Assembly: GCA_011009095.1 (NCBI GenBank) | Contig: VTPC01000679.1 | Location: 1-64,000, forward strand | Reading direction: 5' to 3' | Length of the DNA stretch: 64,000 nucleotides | DNA from: Ignelater luminosus | Lineage: Eukaryota; Arthropoda; Insecta; Coleoptera; Elateridae | Shown: positions 11,516 to 22,440 of the stretch, one piece after another | How positions within the stretch are numbered: the first letter of the stretch is position 1 | Layout: every line of letters starts with the position of its first letter | Made by a program: the position numbers and the translations under genes | Notes under the pieces: generated by a model | Told to the model about the DNA's origin: nothing | Databases searched by the model: none | Seen by the model: only the letters and a program-made list of their open reading frames with translations

Positions 11516-12179
11516 ATTGGCTATGTATCATAGCTAAACTAGTTCAAGTTTAGAACCAATTCTTTAAGGTGTTTCTTTATATAATCAAGGACCTGTTACT
11601 CAAGATGCTTTACTTACAGTTTGAAGTTGTCAGTGCAGAAAAGCTTTAAGCAATAAAATGGTGAACGTGTTTCAGAAACAATTCAATAAGCTAAGTCTAC
11701 TGGTTTTAATGACTGTTTACAAGATATTTTAAATGCCTTTTCTGGAAACCATAAATCAAAAGTTTCTAACAAAAAGTTTATTTCCGATCAGTTCTTGAAG
11801 CTCAGCCTACCTAGAAAAAACCCAACCAGTCAGAAAAGCCGGCTTGTATTAAAAAGACACTAAAGGTCAAGTAAAAATTGATTTTGTGGAAGAACATTTG
11901 GTTAATTTTAAAATTAAACATACTGGCAGCTCGATTCCAGAGGTTTTTTAACTGGTGAATGTGACTTGATTTGTTCATAGTTAGCTTCTTTGCTAAAAAG
12001 TAATAATTCCCAGGCTGTTTGGTAGTTGTGTCGCAAGTGAATAAATGTTGGATTGACCAACTGGCTCCCGTAAGCGTGGATTTTTAGGTACTTCATTTTC
12101 TTAATTGGTAAACAGCTTTGAGATAGCTTGAGCCGTCTTTTTTGTCTTTATGATGTGGATCCGGATGTTAGTTTAAATC
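11516..12179. other. No recognisable gene
   Basis: Short ORFs without motifs; probably decayed flank of the RT relic. Confidence 0.4.
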
Positions 12180-12870
12180 AGATGCGGTGGTTGAAATCTT
12201 CGAAGCAGAATCTGGTGTGATAAATTGAGCCCTCAAAGTGGAGTTTAAACTTCTTCTTCTTCTACTATACTTGAAGCTTCAAACCAGTTTGAGGATTCTC
12301 TTTTATCTTGCGTAATAGAACCTTCAAGCAGATTTGGAACTTCTTCCTGTGATGTGAAATTTAATCCTTGAAAAAGATTTTGTTAAAAACTCCTACGGTA
12401 CGGCATTCACAGAAGTACTTAAATCTTCATATTTCTCGATGTGCATAAATTAGTTTTAATTTATGTGATACTGGACGTACTAACAGTTAAATTCTTGAAC
12501 AGGTAAATCCTCAAAGCAGAAATTAAACTCTTGAAGCAAACTCGAAAAGTGGAATCCCAAAGCAGATTCCGTGCGGTGTGCGATTGAATTCTCAAACAGA
12601 TTCCAAGATTGTGCCATTAAACAGGATGCGATGCAATGTGGTATTGAATCTTCGAGAAAGTCGAAAATTGGATCTTTGAAAGGAATTCGATAAAGAGTGG
12701 TAGATTCAACTCTCGAATAGATTCAAAGATTGAGTCCTTGACGATGATGCGATGTGGTGTGACAAATTACTCAAATATTGAACCCTTGAAGCGGATTCTG
12801 GTCCAAACTCTGACGGTACAGCAATGCAGCGGGGCGTTAAATCCTTGACGTAACTGGAGAGTTCGAAGAA
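12180..12870. repeat. Degenerate minisatellite (TTGAATCCTYGAAGCAGATTC-like phrases)
   Basis: Variants of TTGAATCTTCGA / TTGAACCCTTGAAGC / TTGAGTCCTTGACG, each followed by a GATTC or GGATTC phrase and often by GCGATGTGGTGTG, recur at least ten times at uneven spacing (for example near 12190, 12225, 12490, 12585, 12640, 12705, 12730, 12780). Units are strongly diverged. No reading frame stays open. Confidence 0.55.
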
Positions 12871-13399
12871 CGATTTTGGATGACACAACCAGACAAAGCG
12901 AGGCAAATCCTCAAGTCCATCAATGACTTAGAAAAGTAGTTAAATCAATGGATTTTTGTGCGAAACCAGTACCTAGTGGTATTAGGCTTCCCTTTTAGAA
13001 ACTGAGAGAATTAAGAAAAATTTGATTCCACAAACTATGGTAATGGTATGGGCTTGATCCATAATGTGGTTCAATTTGTCGGTTTGCAGGACCATGGCTT
13101 CAAGTGACTAGCCTTAGTTGATAGTTGGTAGTAAGTAAATTAGATGTGGTCATATTGAGAGTCACTTAATTAAAGAAGTTTGTAGGAATATAGGTAATAT
13201 CTAATAGGACAAGCTAACAAACCACAAGGGGTTGAGTTTTCTTTGAGCATTCGTCGATAAACGTCTAGTTTCTGTTTTTTTAGGAAAAAAAATTAAATGA
13301 TAGAGAGTAAAAATTGAAAAATAAAGCCTAAAAGTTTTTATTGTATTTACAATACACCATAATGTGTCGATTTGAATCGGACAGACAAAGAACAAACAA
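12871..13399. other. No recognisable gene
   Basis: AT-rich sequence with short ORFs. Nothing assignable. Confidence 0.4.
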
Positions 13400-13960
13400 T
13401 ACGCTTTGTTATTCCCAAATAATACACTTTTTATATTTTCTAATCTGCTTATTGGCTCTTACAAATTAAAAACAACAGCTTGAAACATTTAATAAATGCC
13501 TTGTAAAAGATTTCTTCGGCTGTAAATAATCTCCAACCACACCACACCTCTGTTAACATTTCAATCGAGTTTTACCAGAAAGCTAAATCATAAATGGAAC
13601 TTGCAGTATTATTGTAACATGACATTTTGCATCGACCCCATAAAATTCAGATGCATATTTGCAGTACATTAGTTTTCAATATAAAATAAAACTAAAATTG
13701 GCGTTTCATGTGGACTTTACTAAAAACTAATGAATTATTTATTTAATCCGACAATTAATTAAAACCGACCAAACAAACTTAACATTTTAATTCCGAACCA
13801 TGTTTTATGGTGCCATAAATTAAATGGAGAGAATGTTATACGCCTATGTATACAATGCGTTTGCTGAGGATTTTTTTTTCATTTGGAAATTTCCAACTAG
13901 TATTCCCAGTATTGTGATCTACTAAAACCAGCAAATTATTCTAATTAATCTTGGAAAATA
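13400..13960. promoter_or_regulatory. Candidate non-coding regulatory block (homeodomain-type sites)
   Basis: Non-coding, yet more complex than the surrounding AT-rich DNA. It holds several TAATTA/ATTAATTA cores (around 13750-13765), a back-to-back TTTATGG...CCATAAA pair (13803-13819) of Abd-B/Caudal type, and TAATCC. These motifs are typical of insect enhancers but frequent in AT-rich DNA. This is inference only. Confidence 0.25.
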
Positions 13961-14395
13961 ATTAATTAGTTGACTTTCCTCTTGCCTATTAATTTATTTC
14001 TTTATACTATAAGTAGGTTATGATAGACGAAAATTATCATCCACTTAGTATACTAATATAGTCAGATACAGATTCTGCAAGATGTTGCAGATATATAAAG
14101 GCGAACAAAATATTTTTATAGAATATAAATGCATATTATAAGAAGAAATTGATTTTAAGAGTACAGCAGAAAATAAAGAAGGAATAGAAGAAGTATCAGT
14201 TCGATTTTTGAAAAGATCAGGTTTTTGCGAGATACTTTAATGTCGTGTTATTGTCCTTATCTGACGTTTTATATGTCTTTTCTACATTTATTTATAAGTT
14301 TGATCCTTCTATTCTGTAACTGATTATTCTAGTTTTTGTCTTGCTAGTAGTAACATCTTCCCATTCTCTCCATATTCCTTTACAGTTTACCCATA

Positions 14396-14605
14396 TAAAG
14401 CCTGTCCACTAAAAATCTGCACTGAATTATAAATTGGACAAAAGATTATTTTATTAATTTTTATATAAACAGAAACCAGTAACCAAATACTAATATCTAA
14501 AGAAAATTATAACGCTGACAGCTGACGTTCTTTTGTTTTCCGATGTAATATGTTAGTAGCCTACTTAATTTAATTCAAACTCAGATTTTTAGTGGACAGG
14601 CCTTA
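14396..14605. mobile_element. 210-bp MITE with 20-bp perfect terminal inverted repeats
   Basis: The left end from 14400 reads GCCTGTCCACTAAAAATCTG and the right end (to 14601) is its exact inverse, continuing imperfectly inward (GAATTA in both) and outward (TAA.G / C.TTA). The interior is AT-rich and non-coding. Termini suggest a non-autonomous DNA transposon. I found no clear target duplication, so the superfamily is open. Confidence 0.7.
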
Positions 14606-14892
14606 GTTATTGCTCCGCCGCAGCAGTCATGAAATATTCGGCAAACATCGTACATAACGGCATGTGAACTTGTTTTCTATTTTGCGCGAAAGGAAAAAAC
14701 AATCAAGCAAAGCGATAATTAAGAGAATCACACCAGCCTAATAGACACTGTTTTGTTGTATTGGAATTTGCTGATCAGTTCTTCAAATAGCGGCCTTTGG
14801 CCTGAGAATAAACAATAAAACTTGGGATTTCCTGATGCTTGTAAAATTGACGGTAGTCAAAACTATAGCACAGGTGACAAAATTTACGGAAA

Positions 14893-15720
14893 AATGGATA
14901 GAAATGGAAATAAAGAGAAAGTTTTTAGGAAGAACAGAAAATCTAATCTGGAAATGACACCAATGGTAAATATAATGAAAAAATGATGTCGGAAATGAAA
15001 ATTTTAAAAAAAGAGCAAGTAAACACAAAGGTAGGATCAAGGAGTTAAAGAAGGAAAATCCAAAGATTACATATAAAATAATGAAATTGAAGAAAAGAGA
15101 AGAAATAGCCTGGTGGTTATCGAAACAGACACTGATACGAACAACAAGCAGATGATAAGAAATAGAATGGGCAAATTTGTTAAAGCAGCCTTGAGCGTTG
15201 AGGCGAACATTTAAACAGTGCAGACAATAAATACAAAAAAGAGCATAGTGGACTAATAAGAAAATTAAAAGAAACAATAAAAATTCTAAAGAACAACAGT
15301 AAACTAAAATATATTAGAGAACAGAAAATAGACACAGACTGTGGCCTAACTAAAGCAGAGAAAGATATCCAAAATAGCAATCAAAAGAAAAGGACGTAAA
15401 TTTTAGGAAGACGGTAACAACGTTAAGATGGGTTATCAGAAGTTAATTGTGAATGAAAAGGTATGGAGGAGGTTAGCGGTTGACTTTATTGAAAATAAAG
15501 CATTGAAAGCTGCAATAATAAAGTTCAAAGTAACTTTGGACAGATTCTGCTACCTAGGACTGGAAGGTAGATATCAAAAAGTAACATTGTTCGACATACA
15601 CGCACCAACCCAAAAGTCAAAACTGGAAGCAGCAGAAGAGCTCTATAAAAAACTGAAAGTAATATGAAAAGTACCAAAATATGATCTTAAGATAATTTTG
15701 GGAAATGCAAATGCACAGAG
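14893..15720 (+). pseudogene. RTE-like LINE, 5' part: ORF1 coiled coil and start of endonuclease
   Basis: Plus-strand frames, broken by stops and shifts, read in order: a Lys/Glu-rich coiled-coil stretch (about 14893-15090); EKRRNSLVV (about 15090), matching the RxNxLVV phrase after the coil in ORF1 of these LINEs; then KLKYIREQKI and DLTKAE-like text (about 15310-15360); GYQKLIVNEKVW at the ORF1 end (15430); then RFCYLGLEGRYQKV...DIHAPTQ (15540-15610) and VPKYDLKIILGNANA (15670-15715). The last parts match the apurinic endonuclease of RTE-type elements, whose usual forms are NVHAPT and KIILGDFNAK; the catalytic Asp and Asn positions are altered to GNANA. The sequence breaks off at about 15718, where an antisense jockey element begins. 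The element is non-functional. Confidence 0.65.
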
Positions 15721-17610
15721 AAGCTGGGAGTATCTTCCGATCAACCAGTACATTTTTTCACTTTGAGTTTAATTTGTTCAGCCTTTTGTCTCACGTGATG
15801 TTTCCAGTTCAACCTTCCGTCAAGATGGAGACCGATGTATTTTGTTCACTCTGCCTGAGGAATCTAGCATCCCCCAGGAGTTATTTTTAGGTTGCTATCG
15901 TTTCTCCGCAACGCAAAATTGACCTAAACTGATTTCAAACTGTTACGCTCTATTTTCCAGTTCCTAGTCCATTTGTAGATTGTGTTTACTGCAGTCTGAA
16001 GTTTTTCAACCGTCTTTTATTGAAAAGCATCTTTCGCCATAATAACAGTGTCATCAGCAAGTGTGCCTAGTACTGTTTCTTTTGATGTAGGGATATCAGC
16101 AGTGTAAAGTAGTGGTCCTAGGATACTACCTCGAGGAACCCCTGCTGAGATCAGATGGAACTTTGAAGAAGGTCCTTCATAAGATACTCTAAACTTTCTT
16201 TTGGAAAGGTATGATTCCTGCAATTGACAGCAGTTGTTTGGCAGCAATTTGCTCATCTTGTAGATTAGGCCCTGATGTCACACTTTATCAAACGCTTGTG
16301 AAATATCCAAAAATACTGCAGGACAGTATTTCTTCTCTTAAAATGCTTGTTCTATCACAGATGCTATTCTGTGTACTTGGCTTTTGTGCATTTTTGATAG
16401 GTGGTATACGGACGAGTGGTCGTTTGAATCTGCGAGTCGCTTTCCATAATGAGTAATCCTTATCTGTTTCAGAACTTAGATCACTCAGATATTTTTCAAA
16501 GCTACTCTGGTTAAACTCTTTAATCATTTTATTTGTTTGTTTACTTATTTTATTAAATTCTCTTTTGCTTACAGGATTTCTGGATCTGTGCCAAATCTTT
16601 CTTACTTTTCTTCTTTCTTTTATTAGATCTCTGAGCTCAAAAAGGAAGTTACCTTCGTGTTCTGGTCTCTGTTTTGGTGGCGGGGTAGCCTTCTTTGCTG
16701 CCAGCCGAATCTGTTCAATTAGATTGGCTGATTTCAATTCCAGATCTTCTTTCATTTTAAGTTTTATTTTTAATCTGATTAGGTAAGCGAATATTTTTCG
16801 GAATTTGTTAAAATCAGTGCACTTGTTGGTAAGATTTTGTTTCTTTATATTCTTGTGATTTTTGCACTCATAGTAAGCAAAACCGGAGTGTGGTCACATG
16901 TAAGTTCACATATAGGTTTTCAGTTCTTATTTGATTTGATGTAATTCCTCTAGAAATGAAGAAGTCCAATAGATCAGGCACTTTATTATTATCAGTGGGC
17001 CAGTAAGTAGGTTCACTCGCCGAATTAAAGTTACATTTAGAGATTTTAATAGCACTCAGTAATTCACTGCCTTTACCAGATGTTATAGGTCTTGATCCTC
17101 AGGCTGTATGTTTAACATTGTAGTCTCCTCCAATCATAAACCTAGGGCCAAGTTTCTACGTATTGTTTTTGTGTCATTTTATGTCTTGACGGGCAATATT
17201 TAGTTCAGCACCATTGCATTTGATAGTAATAATGGTAGCTTGTATGTTTTTTCTGATTTCTTCTTGTTGGAGCTGGATATTCTTTTATATAATTATGGCA
17301 TGGCTCGTTCACAAGGATGAGTGGTCCAGTAGATTTTAAATCCTTTCATTTTAATATATAGTGTTTACTCGAAAAATACATCTCAGAAATGAGGGCAATA
17401 TCGATATTGCTGGTTTAGCCATTTGCGTTCCATGTTATTATGCGTAGAAACGGATTACTCATTATTGGTTTAGTTAAGTTTTTTCTGGTGAATTTTGGAT
17501 TTCTCCAATTTTTCCACCTTATTGGACAATTGGCTAAAATTATTTCTTGTTTCAGTCTGAAATTGGCTGAGCAATTTCATTATATCGTTGATGGTCGGCT
17601 CGCTAAGTTC
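15718..17610 (-). pseudogene. Jockey-clade LINE, antisense, inserted in the RTE-like element
   Basis: Minus-strand order: ORF1 tail (about 17610-17450); start of endonuclease with RIITWNANG (17440-17410, next codon TAA); GGDYNVKHTA (about 17125), KISKCNFNSASEPTYWP (about 17020) and PDLLDFF (about 16970); linker 16755-16370 with DYSLWKATRRFKRP and RIPPI; then an internal deletion; then RT with AVFLDISQAFDKV*HQGL (16310-16264, TGA replacing the usual Trp), AGVPRGSILGPLLYTADIP (16147-16085), GTLADDTVIMA (16065-16030, usual ADD box) and RLNWKHHVRQK...YWLIGRYS (to about 15730). This domain order and the IPPI/ADIPTS wording are characteristic of jockey-type LINEs. It lacks the 3' end after WLIGRYS and carries several stops, so it is dead. 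It lies between two halves of a plus-strand RTE-like element. Confidence 0.8.
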
Positions 17611-17704
17611 AGATCACCAAAAAATCTATCGATAACCAAAATAAAAAAAAGACAGAAAACTATCTTTTAAGTATGGGAGAGAAAAATTGTATCAGAAAAT
17701 CCAC

Positions 17705-17996
17705 GCATTAGTAGTAAAGAAAGAAAGAAGGTTAAGAGAAAACTTGTAAAGCTATCATATGTATGCCCATTGTTAAAAAAGGGTTCTAAGCTGGAGGGTA
17801 TCAACTACCGTAGGATAGCAGTGCTGAATGCAATCTATTACAAAATACTATCAACTTGTATAAAGAACAATCCAGTACAACAGGCAGAAGAAAGAATAGG
17901 GAAATACCAATGCGATGTCTGAAAAGTTAGAAGAGTTGTCCATCAAACATTTGCGCTCAGAAAATGTTGAAAATGGAGGAAATTGAAAACATGTTT
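17705..17996 (+). pseudogene. RTE-like LINE, reverse-transcriptase start (continuation after the jockey insert)
   Basis: An uninterrupted frame reads VCPLLKKGSKLEGINYRRIA then VLNAIYYKILST and EERIGKYQCDV, the signature opening of RTE-clade RT (usual form xCPIxKKGDKxxCxNYRGIxLLNxxYKI...EYQCGFR). A stop then replaces the expected FR after YQC, and a shifted frame continues VHQTFALR. About 300 codons normally found between endonuclease and this point are missing. It shares strand with the 14893-15720 segment, so both are read as one element. Confidence 0.7.
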
Positions 17997-18400
17997 GTAT
18001 TATTAGAGAAAAAGGTAAATTCTAGACTCTTGCAGGTCTGTAAAACTGGCGGTGGTATGGCGTATAATAACAAAGTGATATAAATTGCTCAAAATTGAGT
18101 AGGTACATGTTGGTACTGCCAGAGGAATGAAGTGGTAGATTTTAGACTTTTGAAAGTTTACAAAATTGGTAATAGTGTGAAGTACAAGACTGTAACAAAA
18201 GTGATTGAAACAGAAAGAGACTAGAAAATACTGGTATTCCCTGAGATAAGGAATTTCCTGCTCTTGAAAGTTTATAAAACTGGAGTGATGGGAGATACAA
18301 AATTATAACGGGGTGATAAAAATAAAACAAATAGAACATCGTTGGTATTACGTGAGAGAGGAGAAAACAGATCTTCGGATTTTGCTAGTTTGTGGGAAAA
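17997..18400. repeat. Tandem repeat of ~116 bp, about 3.5 copies
   Basis: Units start with GTATTA/GTACTG/GTATTC at 17997, 18113, 18234 and 18345 (periods 116, 121, 111). Each has GAG(A)xA early, then (G)CTCTTG.AGGT or CTTTTGAAAGTTTA(C/T)AAAA(C/T)TGG about 40 bp in. Units are diverged by substitutions and small indels. The array begins where the RTE RT frame dies. Confidence 0.7.
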
Positions 18401-21400
18401 ACAAAGACTGTCACTGTTTTTTTATTAGATTCTTTTGCCTAAAGCCGCCTTCCAATTGTTTAGATAACATTTTGGCAAAAGATCTTTGGTAGACTGAAAG
18501 ATATAAGTTTTTTACATTTTAATTTATTAAGACGAAATCCTTCTAAACGCCGTGCTGACCTACATAGACATCAACTTACTTGTGAAGTTATTAATTATTG
18601 CTCTTCTCTTCTAATTTTAAACCAACCATTTTTGCCATGGCGGATATAATTTAATTTTTTTAAGGCTTGCAATGCTATCCTACACCATCTTGAAAAATAT
18701 TTCTGTAATTTGTTGACGGCTCAGGCCTGTGGTTGACTGTTGTACTCAAATTAGTAAGCATTTCATGCTGAACTTTTAAAGCTGATGAGATTCTTGAAAG
18801 TTTTCATTGATATAATCTCCACTCTAAAGAACGGCTTTTTGGTTATGTTTCTGAAATACCATTAACTTTATAAAAAGAGTAAGAAATGGATTGTTTTTAT
18901 TCTGACGCTGACATAATCTTAATTATATTAATTTAGGGCGTACCAATTAAGTTCAAGTTTTAATCCAGGTTCAACTGCATAGAAACAGTTGTTACAATAA
19001 TCGTTTCCATAAAGTTGAACCTGTTGGTAGAACTTGCTTTGATCAAAATGTAATATTTTTTAGTGATGTTAAATTTAAATTATCATAAAGTAGTTTTCAT
19101 GCGGAAAGAAAATTTTTTGTTTTTATTAGATAGTTTATAAGCTGCCATATTAATTTTCATGTTATTCATTCTAGATGATTCTTCTCTCTGACTGGCAGTC
19201 TGCATATACCTGGTAAGTCTATTTTTTCTTATTGTTGTATTTTCTGTTTTTCATGTACGACTTAAGGACACCAACAAGTCTAATCTGGTACAACTTAAAA
19301 CAAAACTCTAGATTAATATTATAGTCGACAGTGCTTATCAAAACTTATACAAAGCTGCATAAGAACCTTACATTTTATTAAGTAGACATTAATCGTTCAA
19401 AACCTTGATAATTTCAAGATCAATAACAAAGAAATATTTTGTGTACCACATATACCACTTTATGATTAATATAATTGGTTTAATAAAAATAGTAATAAAT
19501 GAACGATAATTGCTTGTTGTGCTATAAATCTTATGATTACTTCATTATTCCAATAATAACATTAAATTTTTGGTGTTACTTATTTACTTATTTTGTTCGT
19601 TTACTTACTTGTTACTGATCTAAATCAAGATCATAAACAGTCTTCATGTAGATATCTATAAAAATAGTGTCTTTCTCAACCCTTTCCTTTTTATCATGAT
19701 TCATTGTAATCTGATAATGAATTTTAAACGCTTGACATTTTTAGAGCAAGATGCAAACTAGTTTTATAACTAAATTTCCTTCGGCTACAACACAGCTTCC
19801 GTCTAAGCCGGCCTAGGAAAAGTTGTTCCACGAACCTACTACTGGGTAGTTTCAGTGGAAATTTTAGAAAGCAAGTTATAGCGAAGTAAGCAAAACTGAT
19901 CGTAAAAACCCACTACAATCGGGGCCGTTTAATATTTATACAATACAAACCTTCCCAACGGGCTGGGTTGTCAGAAACAAAATTATTGCTAGTTTCTAAA
20001 ACAAGACAGGCTGCGTGAGCAAGTAGAGAATAAAAAGTAATATTAATCTATGACGTTAACAATTTCATAAACACCCTGTATAATATTTCATGTATCAAAC
20101 AATTAACTCATTTATAATATATTTCTACAGCCATCAAGAATATTTGTAACATTATTTAAGTGAATTAATATTTTGTAAATACAAAGGCCCAAACAATTTC
20201 TTAAATTGGAAAACAAATGAAACTCTTAAAAGAGAAAAAGAACCAATTGAGTTGATGTAGATGGTATTCAATAGGAGTACTGATTAATCACACCGGTGAG
20301 ACGACTACATTTCAGGTCTAGTAAATTAATATTTATGGGCAAGGCGTTGGTTTTATTAGACGAGTAGGAAATGAAAACACTTCGTCTTCCTCATGAATTC
20401 ATTCTTGAAAATTAATTAGTACTGATGGTGCGATAGCTCTTTAAAGCAAGGACCGTTTTTATTTAATTTTTCTATTTTCTCCTATAAATTTTCTTGGGTC
20501 TTATCTCTTCTATTCTAAATTCATCTACTTACAAAGACTTTTTCTTGAACAAACCAATTCCACATATAACCTAGCTGTAATTTATACACAAAATTTGCAG
20601 ACGTGTTGAACTCCACATATTTAATCTCTAGAATTGTAAAAGATTAAATAGTGTGTAACAGCACTTTTCTTTTCAGTGGTGTAAAAACATCCCATTACGT
20701 CTTGCCTAGATTTTCATAATATAATTTTAATCTTTCATTTCGTAAGTATCCAAGTAAAAACACAAGTGTTCTCTTGGGAAATCACAAAAAACCTCAATAA
20801 CCTGCTGAGGGTGGAATCTAAATTGTAAGCTTTCTAAGAAAACAGTTCTGGTTACCCAAAAACCTGCGTCTTGGGATCAATGAACACGATTTACAGTCAA
20901 ATAATTCTCTGCGTTATAATGAATTGTTATATCCGCTAATTATTTGATTTAAAATGCCATTAAGGTATTAAATTGTAAATACCGTCAAGCGTTTCTCTCT
21001 ATTCATCCTTATACAGGGTGTTCTTGTATCGTTGGCAAATAATATAAATTATTTCGAGGAACAAGATTAAGTTTGTCATTAATCTCTTTATCTTTTTCAA
21101 GCTATAATTATACTTTTTAAGGAATCTACTAAAACGTTTAAAGAGTTTAAAAGCGTTTCGGTATGTTTACGTTGTATTGTTTTGCATTACTGATGTTAGT
21201 GAGAGATGGTTCACTTTCAATTCATTATTTTAGTCAAGGGAAGGGGAAAAATGTCAGGTTTTGCGTTTAACTTGGTCAAAGTGACACTCGATACTTGTTT
21301 TTCTTTTTTTGGTGGTTTTTTTTATTATTTTAGCAAAAAAAGCGATCTAACCCCGCTGCAGTCTATGTGTATCTTTTAACATCACTTATCCTTGAATGAA

Positions 21401-22220
21401 ATTTTCCATCTATCATTACATACGATAAGATTTAGTTGACTGTTTTCCGGTTTTTTTTTATCTTAATATAAATATTCTGAAGCATGTGATATTATCTTCT
21501 ATAGGACAAAATTGCCTTCTTTGTCTAAATCAATGTTTTCTGAAAGTAAGAGTGGTTAGAGGAATCTATTTCAAGTAAGCCAAGACCCAGATGGGATCTC
21601 CTAAACAACACCTTAGCCTGTTCTTTCTTTGTTTTTCGTATCAGACAGAGCATTCTACCTCCATTTTGTTTTCCAAAGACTAAAGATATTTATGCTACCT
21701 AAAGACACTGCTACTACGCAGTAAGATTATTTCACTTATAGGTTTTCTAATATTCACCAGATGGATTTTTGCTTAGCATTGTTGAGAGCCGGAGATTATT
21801 CTGGAAGAAAAGCTTCTCTGGGGTATAGAGCAAATTATCGTTGGGGTGCAGATGGAGCAGCAAGTACTAGTTTGAAGGTACAGCTCCCTTTGCTTTTAGG
21901 TATCTTAATGGAGAGTCGTGGTAGATGTTGCTGTTGATGTTAAGATTCGGACGGAAGCCACGATTGTGTAGCAATGTAACATTGATAAAATTTGGTTTTG
22001 TTGAATTTGAAACAAAACTTATTGTTTTCAAACTGCCATTACTGCATTTGGAAAGAGACTTTCACCATGGTAAGGAAAGGACTTTGATGATCCGGAGGCT
22101 CATTAACTCTACGCTCCAGAAGGAATTTGTTAAGCAGAACCACCAGGAGACCATGAATTAAACCCTACGATAATAATCCATTCTCTTCTCTAAATAGAGA
22201 GGTCACGTCAGTTAAGCCGC
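18401..22220. other. Long non-coding AT-rich stretch, no recognisable gene
   Basis: No ORF with a recognisable domain. Two isolated MITE-type ends occur: ACACCCTGTATAA near 20070 and TATACAGGGTGTTC near 21013, both like the foldback termini but facing the wrong way to bound one element. 21750-22160 is less AT-rich with short frames of no clear homology. Confidence 0.45.
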
Positions 22221-22224
22221 ATAG

Positions 22225-22440
22225 AAGAAAAGATGTTGCAGCCGGATACCTGCGCCACTCCTAACACAGAATAAATTCGAGCTGCTACGGGAATCGGATA
22301 GCCTTTCAAAATCGACCAGCAAGACAGCAGGACCGCCTAAGCGAGACGTGACAGGAACATGGAGGGAAACAACAACCAGCGTCTGCACACTTCCGCACAT
22401 TACTCTCGAAAGACGATCCAATTCTAGAAACTGTAAAGCT
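22225..22440 (+). pseudogene. Possible LINE ORF1 fragment
   Basis: A GC-richer island with a plus-strand frame reading PAPLLTQNKFELLRE then SKSTSKTAGPPKRDVTG. The NKFELL-plus-Ser/Pro pattern resembles the linker of LINE ORF1 proteins (xSNRFxxL...PPP). There is no CCHC knuckle or RNA-binding fold to confirm it, and the opposite strand is also partly open. Weak call. Confidence 0.25.

Noticed and set aside
12940-13060. TMVMVWA-like phrase as Tc1-type transposase
   Set aside because: Only about seven residues match the Tc1 VMVWG box and neighbouring motifs are absent.
14783-15277. 164-codon minus-strand ORF rich in Phe/Leu/Ile
   Set aside because: It is the complement of the A-rich coiled-coil ORF1 region of the plus-strand RTE-like LINE. 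Its membrane-like look comes from poly-purine DNA read backwards.
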